Part shown: positions 1 to 5,060 of the stretch, in pieces
Layout: the number at the start of each line of letters is the position of its first letter
Numbering within the stretch: the first letter of the stretch is position 1
NCBI GenBank assembly: GCA_020350845.1
Contig: CP070725.1
Location: 772,170-777,229, forward strand
Origin: Candidatus Bipolaricaulota bacterium
Lineage (GTDB): Bacteria; Bipolaricaulota; Bipolaricaulia; UBA7950; UBA9294
Length of the DNA: 5,060 bases
Direction: 5' to 3'
Translations under genes and position numbers: made by a program
Notes under the pieces: generated by a model
Told to the model about the DNA's origin: nothing
Seen by the model: only the letters and a program-made list of their open reading frames with translations
Databases searched by the model: none

Positions 1-1498
1 GGTCCGCGAGCACGGCGCGCAGCTGATCGTCGTCGATCCGCGCCGCATCGACCTCGTCCGACACGCCACTCTGTGGCTGCGACAGCACGGAGGCAGCGAT
101 GTCGCGTGGATCCAGGCGATGATGCGTGCGATCCTCGACGCCGGCGCACACGACGAGTCGTTCATTGACGACCGCACCGAAGGCTTCGACGCGTTCCGAA
201 AGGCGCTCGAGGACGTCTCCGTCGAGGACGCCTCGAGGCTGTGCGGGATTCCCGCCGATCGACTGCGCGACGCGGCGCTTCGGTACGCCCGTGCGGAGAG
301 GGCGTCGATCGTCTACTCGATGGGCATCACGCAGCACACGCACGGGACCGACAACGTCCTCTCCCTCGCCAACCTCGCGATGCTCACGGGACAGATCGGG
401 AAGGCATCCTCCGGGGTGAACCCCCTGCGTGGGCAGAACAACGTGCAGGGAGCATGCGACCTCGGCGCGCTGCCCAATGTCTTCCCCGGATACCAGTCGG
501 TCGCCGACGACGCGATCCGCGAGCGATTCGAAGCCGCGTGGGACACGGCGCTTCCGGGGACGCCGGGGCTCACCGTGGTGGAGATGATGCACGCCGCCGC
601 ACGCGGCGAGGTCAAGGCGATGCTCATCATGGGGGAGAATCCGATGGTTTCCGACCCGAACCTGAATCACGTCGAGGAAGCGCTGCGCGCTCTCGAGTTC
701 CTCGTGGTCCAGGACATCTTCCTCACCGAGACGGCACAGCTCGCGGACGTCGTCCTCCCTGCCGCTTCCTTCGCCGAGACGGACGGCACCTTCACCAACA
801 CCGAGCGGCGGGTCCTTCTCGTCCGGCGCGCGCTCCCCCCGCCCGGCGAAGCACGCCCCGATTGGCAGATCCTCTGCGATCTCTCGACACGCCTCGGACG
901 ACCGATGGGCTACGACTCGCCGGCGCAGATCATGGAGGAGATCGGCTCCCTCTCTCCGATCTACGGCGGCATTCGCCACGATCGGCTCGTCCCCGACGGG
1001 CTTCAGTGGCCGTGTCCCGACACCGACCACCCGGGAACCCGGTTCCTCCACGAGGGGCGCTTCTCGCGCGGCAACGGGAAGTTCCACGCCGTGAGCTATC
1101 GACCGCCGGCGGAGACCCCCGACGAGCAGTACCCGTTCGTCCTCTCCACGGGGCGCATCCTGCACCAGTTCCATACGGGGTCGCTGAGCCGCCGCAGCGA
1201 GGCGCTCAATGCCTACGTGAACGAGGGCTATGCGGAGATGCACCCCGACGACCTTGCCGCTCTGGATGTCGCCGACGGGGCGTTGGTGCGGGTGGCGACG
1301 CGCAGGGGAGCGATCGTGACCAAGGCCGTCGCCACCGAGCGCGTCGCCTCGGGGACGATCTTCGTCCCGTTCCACTTCGTCGAGCGGGCGGCCAATCGGC
1401 TCACCCAGGATGCCCTCGAGCCGGTGGCGAAGATCCCGGAGCTCAAGGTCGCCGCATGCCGCGTGGAGCGGTGGGACGACACCCATGGCGCACACTGA
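1..1498 (+). CDS. fdhA: Formate dehydrogenase catalytic (molybdopterin) subunit, 5'-truncated by the window edge
   Basis: This is the C-terminal part of the subunit that interconverts formate and CO2 at a bis-MGD molybdenum or tungsten centre. Complete codons start at base 2 and run open to TGA at 1496-1498, giving 498 visible residues. Family hallmarks are HGTDNVLSLANLAMLTG followed by NPLRGQNNVQGACDLGALP. Arg143 of the visible part (bases 428-430) aligns, from memory, with catalytic Arg333 of E. coli FdhF. VVQDIFLTETAQLADVVLPA lies near residue 235. A dinucleotide-binding C-terminal domain runs from about residue 377 (YPFVLSTGR, HTGSLSRR) to the FHFVERAANRLTQDALEPVA region. By comparison with FdhF about 190 residues are missing, including the [4Fe-4S] site and the Sec/Cys ligand, so a selenocysteine cannot be tested. 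The ATG at 119 is internal, because homology continues upstream of it. The downstream fdhD and mobA fit this identity. The electron-acceptor partner is not visible. Confidence 0.95.
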   Translation, partial: VREHGAQLIVVDPRRIDLVRHATLWLRQHGGSDVAWIQAMMRAILDAGAHDESFIDDRTEGFDAFRKALEDVSVEDASRLCGIPADRLRDAALRYARAERASIVYSMGITQHTHGTDNVLSLANLAMLTGQIGKASSGVNPLRGQNNVQGACDLGALPNVFPGYQSVADDAIRERFEAAWDTALPGTPGLTVVEMMHAAARGEVKAMLIMGENPMVSDPNLNHVEEALRALEFLVVQDIFLTETAQLADVVLPAASFAETDGTFTNTERRVLLVRRALPPPGEARPDWQILCDLSTRLGRPMGYDSPAQIMEEIGSLSPIYGGIRHDRLVPDGLQWPCPDTDHPGTRFLHEGRFSRGNGKFHAVSYRPPAETPDEQYPFVLSTGRILHQFHTGSLSRRSEALNAYVNEGYAEMHPDDLAALDVADGALVRVATRRGAIVTKAVATERVASGTIFVPFHFVERAANRLTQDALEPVAKIPELKVAACRVERWDDTHGAH

Positions 1499-2237
1499 TC
1501 CGCCGGGCAACTCCGGCGGGCGTTCAGCGGGTACCGACTACTACGAGACCCTGGACGTCACCCGCATCCGCGCCGGCAGCCCGGCGCGCGTCCCCGATGA
1601 GCTCGTTCGCGAGCATGCAGTGGAGCTCACGATCGACAATGAACCGCCCGTGGTGGCCGTCTGTAGCCCCGCCGACCTGCGGGAATGGATCTACGGCTAC
1701 CTCTTCTCGGAAGGGAGAATCGCCGCGGCCGCAGATGTCGTGCGTATCGACCGGGACGATTCCCGATTCCGCGTCGTGCTGCGAGATGTCCCAGCACCGG
1801 CGGAGCTTCCGCCAGTGATCTCGTCGAAGCAGTGCATCCCCCTCGCACGGGTGCAGCAGGCCATGGCAGAGGCTGTCGCCGCAGCCCCGGTGTTTCCCCG
1901 GACCGGCGGGACGCACTTCGCGGCGATCGTCGATGCAGGTGAGATCCGCATTCTGGTAGAAGACATCAGCCGTAGCTGCGCGCTGGAGAAGGCGCTCGGG
2001 CGCCTCCTCCTCGAAGGCGCTAGCAGCGAGCCCGAGGTCCTTCTCCTCTCGAGTCGCGTCCCGACCCGACTGCTTCTCAAGGCCGCTCGCGCGTCGATTC
2101 CGATCGTTGCCGCCGTGTCCGCCGCGACGGTCGATGCCGTTCGCCTCGCGGAGGCGCTCGGGATCTGTCTCTGCGGCTTCGTTCGTGAAGAACGGGCCAC
2201 GATCTACACCCACCCGTGGAGGCTCGAGTTGCCATGA
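1485..2237 (+). CDS. fdhD: Formate dehydrogenase accessory sulfurtransferase FdhD, divergent
   Basis: FdhD passes sulfur from a cysteine desulfurase to the molybdenum centre of formate dehydrogenase, which the enzyme needs for activity; it acts in the cytoplasm. The protein is 250 residues, close to usual family length. Visible family blocks are the N-terminal IDNEPPVVAV and YGYLFSEGRI (near residues 50-79), FPRTGGTHFAAI (137-148), EDISRSCALEKALG (159-172), LLLSSR (186-191) and GFVREERATIYT (231-242). Several signatures are altered: the usual CGxCG loop is reduced to one cysteine, C117, in SSKQCIPL; the usual EDVGRHNA reads EDISRSCA; the usual SGRxS reads SSRVP. The ATG at 1485 was chosen because it gives a normal N-terminus. 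The frame is open back to an ATG at 1410, but that stretch is Arg/Ser-rich and lies inside fdhA. The start overlaps fdhA by 14 bases, suggesting translational coupling. Family membership is clear; whether it is a fully active sulfurtransferase is not. Confidence 0.9.
   Translation: MAHTDPPGNSGGRSAGTDYYETLDVTRIRAGSPARVPDELVREHAVELTIDNEPPVVAVCSPADLREWIYGYLFSEGRIAAAADVVRIDRDDSRFRVVLRDVPAPAELPPVISSKQCIPLARVQQAMAEAVAAAPVFPRTGGTHFAAIVDAGEIRILVEDISRSCALEKALGRLLLEGASSEPEVLLLSSRVPTRLLLKAARASIPIVAAVSAATVDAVRLAEALGICLCGFVREERATIYTHPWRLELP
1500..1519 (+). other. GC-only hairpin at the fdhA/fdhD junction
   Basis: A perfect 7-bp inverted repeat, CCGCCGG (1500-1506) and CCGGCGG (1513-1519), flanks a 6-base loop. 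It starts one base after the fdhA stop codon and 12 bases after the fdhD ATG triplet. There is no T-tract, so it does not look like an intrinsic terminator. It could slow or tune ribosomes or RNA decay at the junction, or be a by-product of the DPPGNSGG coding sequence in GC-rich DNA. Confidence 0.35.
2218..2222 (+). promoter_or_regulatory. Ribosome binding site for mobA (GGAGG)
   Basis: GGAGG lies within the last codons of fdhD, with 11 bases between it and the ATG at 2234. This favours ATG 2234 over the in-frame GTG at 2216, which itself overlaps the Shine-Dalgarno sequence and would add only six residues (MEARVA) ahead of the natural nucleotidyltransferase N-terminus. Confidence 0.6.
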
Positions 2238-2836
2238 CCGGACGCCCCGCGCTGATCGTTCTCGCCGGCGGCCGGTCGGCACGCATGGGGCGGCCGAAGC
2301 ACACCTTGCGTGTCGGAGGGGCGCGAATCCTCGACCGCATTCACCGTCGCCTCGGGGCGCGGTTCGCGGAGACGCTCGTCGTCGGCGGGGACGGCGTCAC
2401 CGCCCCAACGGGTGCCCGATACGTCCCCGACCGCTGGCTCGACCACGGGCCCTTGGGGGGAATCGCTACCGGCCTCTCGGCGATGCGCGCCGAGCTCGCA
2501 CTCGTCGTCGCGTGTGACATGCCAGACATCCGCCCGGGGCTCGTCGACCTCCTCCTCTCGTACGGCGACGGGGTCGACGCCGTCGTTCCCGTGGTTCGCG
2601 GATACGACGAGCCGCTTCTTGCCGTTTACCATCGTCGCTGTCTCGAACCCGCTGCGCGCCTTCTTGGCGCGGGGATCCGTCCCGTACGGGCGTTGTACGA
2701 CACGGTCGCCGTGCATCGAGTTCCCGATCGGGACCTCAGGAGAGTCGACCCGGATCTCCGCTCGTTCACGAACCTGAACTGCCCCGCCGATGCGGGGGTT
2801 GCCGTTGCGCCGGGGAGGCTTCACGCGGACCCCTGA
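2234..2836 (+). CDS. mobA: Molybdenum cofactor guanylyltransferase MobA
   Basis: MobA transfers GMP from GTP to molybdopterin to make the MGD cofactor that formate dehydrogenases carry as bis-MGD. The protein is 200 residues, a normal single-domain length. The N-terminal nucleotide-binding loop is LAGGRSARMGRPK (residues 10-22), with G12, G13 and Lys22 as expected. GPLGG is at 72-76, the metal-binding CDMP at 94-97 (D95), DEPLLAVY at 125-132 and SFTNLNCPAD at 177-186, where the usual FTNxNTPxD has Cys for Thr. A MocA-type cytidylyltransferase is the main alternative, but the C-terminal FTNxN motif and the formate dehydrogenase context favour MobA. ATG 2234 overlaps the fdhD stop in an ATGA arrangement, so translation is probably coupled. 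No MobB domain is fused. Its position in the fdh unit suggests co-production of cofactor and enzyme. Confidence 0.92.
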   Translation: MTGRPALIVLAGGRSARMGRPKHTLRVGGARILDRIHRRLGARFAETLVVGGDGVTAPTGARYVPDRWLDHGPLGGIATGLSAMRAELALVVACDMPDIRPGLVDLLLSYGDGVDAVVPVVRGYDEPLLAVYHRRCLEPAARLLGAGIRPVRALYDTVAVHRVPDRDLRRVDPDLRSFTNLNCPADAGVAVAPGRLHADP

Positions 2837-2856
2837 CGAGCGACCCCGTTCGTCAG
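2833..2856 (+). terminator. Hairpin overlapping the mobA stop codon, possible terminator or 3'-end stabiliser
   Basis: The arms CTGACGAGC (2833-2841) and GTTCGTCAG (2848-2856) pair over 9 bp with one G-T wobble. An inner G-C pair (2842/2847) can add a tenth, leaving a 4-base loop. The hairpin starts in the last mobA codon and sits at the end of the fdhA-fdhD-mobA unit. The bases after it (AGATCGTGCACTCC) are not T-rich, so it is not a classical intrinsic terminator. It may instead be a weak or T-less terminator, or an RNA-stabilising 3' end. Confidence 0.4.
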
Positions 2857-2880
2857 AGATCGTGCACTCCTGCTGGTTGC

Positions 2881-2909
2881 TTGATCCCCCGCGGAGGGGT
2901 CCATAGAAT
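2881..2909 (+). promoter_or_regulatory. Predicted sigma70-type promoter for the hdrA-like gene
   Basis: TTGATC (2881-2886; 4 of 6 match to TTGACA) and TAGAAT (2904-2909; 5 of 6 match to TATAAT) are separated by exactly 17 bases. They sit in one of the few AT-richer patches of a GC-rich window, downstream of the mobA hairpin and upstream of the hdrA-like start. Transcription would start near 2915-2918, giving a leader of about 75 bases. This implies the hdrA-like gene can be transcribed separately from the fdh unit, although read-through is not excluded. Confidence 0.55.
2883..2901 (+). repeat. Short inverted repeat inside the promoter spacer
   Basis: GATCCC (2883-2888) pairs with GGGGTC (2896-2901), with one T-G wobble, around CCGCGGA, which contains the palindrome CCGCGG (2889-2894). 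It overlaps the end of the -35 box and fills most of the -35/-10 spacer, where a repressor or redox regulator could bind. C and G runs are common in such DNA, so it may be chance. Confidence 0.25.
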
Positions 2910-2978
2910 CCTTCCCGAGGCCAACACCGACAACTCGCCGAAACCCGGCCCGCCATCGGTGGGGGCGAGGAACTGCCC

Positions 2979-2985
2979 AGGAAAG
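2979..2985 (+). promoter_or_regulatory. Ribosome binding site for the hdrA-like gene (AGGAAAG)
   Basis: AGGAAAG lies 6 bases before the ATG at 2992, with the AGGA core 9 bases away. A second purine run, GAGGG, follows at 2985-2989 but is too close to act alone. This supports ATG 2992 over the in-frame GTG at 2959. The frame is open upstream through 2837, but that stretch translates to Pro/Arg-rich sequence without recognisable HdrA motifs. Confidence 0.6.
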
Positions 2986-2991
2986 AGGGCT

Positions 2992-5060
2992 ATGGGCACA
3001 AGAGAGTCACCAAACGGGACTGTCGGAGCGGCCCTCGTCGTCGGCGCCGGGATCGGTGGAATGCAGGCTGCCTTGGATCTCGCGAATTCCGGATTCAAGG
3101 TGTTCCTACTGGAGCGGCAGCCCGCGATCGGCGGCGCCATGGCGCAGCTCGACAAGACCTTCCCGACCAACGACTGTGCGATGTGCACGCTCGCCCCGCG
3201 GCTTGTCGAGGTCGGGCGCCATGAGGACATCGAACTGCTCACGCTGTGCGAGATCGAGTCGATCGAGGGAAGGCCGGGGGACTTCAGGGTCCGGATTCGG
3301 AGGCGCCCACGCTATGTCGATCCGGAGAAGTGCACCGGGTGCGGAGACTGCGAGGCCGACTGCCCGGTGTGCATCGACAACGGATTCGACTCCGGGCTCT
3401 CTCGACGCAAGGCAATCTACAGGCCTTATGCCCAGGCCTATCCGAACGCGTATGCGATCGACAAGCGCCTCTTCGCGCCGTGCCGGAATGCGTGCCCGGC
3501 GGGAGCCAACGTCCCCGGATTCGTCGCGCTCATCGCCGAGCGGAAGTTCGACGAGGCCCTCGAGCTCTATCGGCAGCGGAACCCATTCCCCGCCACCTGT
3601 GGAAGGATCTGCGACCACGAATGCCAGGAAGCGTGCAACCGGGAGCAACTGGACGACGCAGTCGCCATTCGCGATCTTCACCGCTTCCTCGCCGACCGCG
3701 AGATCGGGGCTGCCCGTCAGGGTCACGCTCATCCGCAAGTCGCGGGCCCCGCGGCGAGGGGACAGGAGGTTCCCGGGCGTGGCGGGGGTCGAGGTGTCGC
3801 GATCGTCGGCGCGGGCCCGGCGGGACTCACGTGCGCATGGGATCTCGCCAACATGGGCTACGCTCCGGTCGTCTTCGAAAGCCTCGAGGTCGCCGGTGGC
3901 ATGCTGCGCGTTGGGGTTCCCCGCTATCGGCTCCCTGACGAGGTCCTGGACTACGAGATCGAGGCGATCAAGAGGGCGGGAGTCGAGATCCGGCTGGAAA
4001 CCCCCGTCGGCGCTGACCTCACGCTGCATGACCTCTTCGACCAGGGATTCGAGGCGATCTTCCTCGCCGTCGGTACACACGGGAGCCGCACGCTGGGGGT
4101 CAGCGGCGAGGAGATGGACGGAGTCACGCACGGAACCGAGTTCCTGCACAGAGCGAAGCGAGAGCAGGCGGCGGATGTTGCGGACAGAACGGTCGTCGTC
4201 ATCGGCGGTGGGGATGTCGCGATCGATGCTGCGCGCACCGCCGTCCGTCTGTGCGCGAAGGAGGTGCACCTCGCATGCCTCGAGTCGGCAGCCGAGATGC
4301 CGGGCGATCCGGAAGCCATCAAGGCAGCAGAGGAGGAGGGTGTCACGATCCACCACCGCCTGTCGCCCAAACGGATCGTCGGCCGACGGGGACAGGTCAC
4401 GGGCGTCGAGTTCCGGGAGTGCCTCTCCGTCTTCGACGAGGCAGGAACGTTCTGTCCCGTGGTCAAGGCCGACCCGGAGCAGTTGATGGCCGCGGATTCG
4501 GTGGTGGTAGCGATCGGGCAGGCCGTCGACTGGGAGTTGCTGTCGGCGGCCGACAAGCGGCTCGAGGCGAAGGCAGGCCTTCTCTCGGTCAATCCGGAGA
4601 CGATGGCCACGAGTGTGCCCGGAGTCTTCGCGGGAGGCGATGTGGTCTCCGGCCCGGACGTTGCCGTCCGTGCGATCGTCGCCGGGCATCGAGCGTCGGC
4701 TTCGATCGATCGCTTCCTGAACGCCGAGGAGATGATCGCCGGCGAGGTGGCAGCCGAGCCGACGGAGGCCGAAGAGGACCTCGCGCCGGTCCCCGAAGGG
4801 AGACACACGAAGCAGCGCCGGGTGGTCGCCCCGGTCCTGTCCGCCGCGGACAGGATCCTTGGCTTCCCTGAGGTGGAGCTCGGCTACAGCGAGGAGCAGG
4901 CGGTCGCCGAAGCGCGTCGATGCATGCACTGCACCGTGTGCTCGGAGTGCCGGGAGTGCGAGAAGGCGTGCGGCGCAGACGCGGTGGATCACGGCCAGAC
5001 CGACGACTACGTCGACCTCCACGTGGGGGCCATCATCGCAGCGCCCGGCTTCGTGAGCTA
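2992..5060 (+). CDS. HdrA-type iron-sulfur flavoprotein with an inserted GltD/NfnB-like NAD(P)H oxidoreductase module, 3'-truncated
   Basis: The frame is open from ATG 2992 to the window end: 689 complete codons plus TA. HdrA is the FAD subunit of heterodisulfide reductase-type complexes, and in characterised ones its flavin bifurcates electrons. Visible HdrA parts: FAD fold VVGAGIGG (residues 16-23), IGGAMAQLDKTFPTNDCAMC (46-65), LVEVGRH (71-77), PRYVDPEKC then a ferredoxin-like cluster with C114, C117, C120 and C124, and GLSRRKAIY (135-143) to YAID (154-157). HdrA sequence then breaks off. A GltD-like module follows: six cysteines (164-215), GAGPAG (273-278), GGMLRVGVPRYRLP (302-315), GGGDVAIDAAR (405-415) and VFAGGDVVSGPD (545-556). 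HdrA sequence resumes at the Cys-rich segment 644-660 and HVGAIIAAPGF. The methanogen-type N-terminal domain with a CxCG motif is absent. The last codon, TA-, is probably Tyr, since HdrA proteins continue here. It is likely cytoplasmic; no signal or membrane segment is seen. Its promoter and the fdh neighbours suggest formate-linked electron transfer (inference). Confidence 0.9.
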   Translation, partial: MGTRESPNGTVGAALVVGAGIGGMQAALDLANSGFKVFLLERQPAIGGAMAQLDKTFPTNDCAMCTLAPRLVEVGRHEDIELLTLCEIESIEGRPGDFRVRIRRRPRYVDPEKCTGCGDCEADCPVCIDNGFDSGLSRRKAIYRPYAQAYPNAYAIDKRLFAPCRNACPAGANVPGFVALIAERKFDEALELYRQRNPFPATCGRICDHECQEACNREQLDDAVAIRDLHRFLADREIGAARQGHAHPQVAGPAARGQEVPGRGGGRGVAIVGAGPAGLTCAWDLANMGYAPVVFESLEVAGGMLRVGVPRYRLPDEVLDYEIEAIKRAGVEIRLETPVGADLTLHDLFDQGFEAIFLAVGTHGSRTLGVSGEEMDGVTHGTEFLHRAKREQAADVADRTVVVIGGGDVAIDAARTAVRLCAKEVHLACLESAAEMPGDPEAIKAAEEEGVTIHHRLSPKRIVGRRGQVTGVEFRECLSVFDEAGTFCPVVKADPEQLMAADSVVVAIGQAVDWELLSAADKRLEAKAGLLSVNPETMATSVPGVFAGGDVVSGPDVAVRAIVAGHRASASIDRFLNAEEMIAGEVAAEPTEAEEDLAPVPEGRHTKQRRVVAPVLSAADRILGFPEVELGYSEEQAVAEARRCMHCTVCSECRECEKACGADAVDHGQTDDYVDLHVGAIIAAPGFVS
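3463..4920 (+). other. GltD/NfnB-like module nested within the HdrA-like protein
   Basis: Residues 158-643 interrupt the HdrA sequence between YAID and the second Cys-rich cluster. The order is as in the glutamate synthase small subunit and NfnB family. First comes a helical iron-sulfur domain (C164, C168, C203, C207, C211, C215, with NPFPATCGRIC). A Gly/Ala-rich linker follows (about 240-268), then an FAD fold (GAGPAG at 273), an NAD(P)H fold (GGGDVAIDAAR at 405) and the FAD-closing GGD (548-550). It ends with YSEEQAVAEARRC, typical of GltD-like C-termini. In this family the module moves electrons between NAD(P)H, FAD and iron-sulfur clusters. The Arg pair that usually follows the second NAD(P)H strand (YRR) reads CLES (residues 427-430). 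Confidence 0.8.

Noticed and set aside
1410..1484. An upstream in-frame start for fdhD at 1410
   Set aside because: It would add 25 Arg/Ser-rich residues encoded inside fdhA. FdhD proteins do not need them, and ATG 1485 gives the expected length.
241..1818. A 525-codon plus-strand frame overlapping fdhA and fdhD
   Set aside because: It is Arg/Gly/Pro-rich, low-complexity-like sequence without motifs, and it crosses two well-supported genes in another frame.
1524..2282. A 252-codon minus-strand frame opposite fdhD
   Set aside because: No recognisable motif; it is fully explained as a shadow of fdhD and the start of mobA.
2857..2991. A riboswitch or small RNA in the intergenic leader
   Set aside because: The leader after the predicted start is only about 75 bases, and no molybdenum-cofactor riboswitch-like or other recognisable fold could be identified by eye.
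3056..4486. A 476-codon plus-strand frame overlapping the HdrA-like gene
   Set aside because: The translation is dominated by Ser and Arg with no family motifs, as expected of an out-of-frame reading of high-GC coding DNA.
3106..5022. A long open reading frame on the minus strand (638 codons) opposite the HdrA-like gene
   Set aside because: It is the antisense shadow of a GC-rich coding sequence. Its translation is rich in Arg, Asp and Leu with no recognisable domain, while the plus strand shows clear HdrA and GltD motifs throughout.
5059..5060. A possible stop codon formed by the final TA
   Set aside because: HdrA homology reaches the VGAIIAAPGF segment, after which these proteins continue for well over a hundred residues, commonly with an aromatic residue soon after. 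Tyr is the more likely reading, though the third base is not visible.

Overview
This is a GC-rich window with strong G/C bias at third codon positions and tightly packed plus-strand genes. It suggests a high-GC anaerobic bacterium that uses formate and flavin/iron-sulfur electron transfer, such as an acetogen-like, sulfate-reducing or syntrophic organism. The sequence alone does not fix the phylum. No mobile element, CRISPR array, tRNA or rRNA was seen.

Layout. (1) Positions 1-1498 hold the C-terminal ~498 residues of the catalytic (molybdopterin) subunit of a formate dehydrogenase, cut by the left edge. (2) Positions 1485-2237 hold a divergent FdhD, the sulfurtransferase that activates formate dehydrogenase; its start overlaps the end of fdhA by 14 bases. 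(3) Positions 2234-2836 hold MobA, which makes the guanine-dinucleotide form of the molybdenum cofactor; it overlaps fdhD by 4 bases (ATGA). These three form one translationally coupled unit: the enzyme, its sulfuration factor and its cofactor enzyme. (4) Positions 2837-2991 are a 155-base intergenic stretch with a hairpin at the mobA stop codon, a good sigma70-type promoter (TTGATC-N17-TAGAAT) and a ribosome binding site. (5) From 2992 to the right edge runs one uninterrupted reading frame of at least 689 codons. It encodes an HdrA-type flavoprotein whose HdrA sequence is split by a complete GltD/NfnB-like FAD and NAD(P)H module.

How the genes may work together (inference). Formate oxidation or CO2 reduction by FdhA could be linked through iron-sulfur centres to the HdrA flavin, a known electron-bifurcating site in Hdr complexes. 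The inserted GltD/NfnB-like module would add a pyridine-nucleotide port on the same chain. The most notable item is this HdrA-with-nested-GltD protein next to a formate dehydrogenase cassette. The second is the FdhD, which has lost the usual CxxC and several other signature residues.
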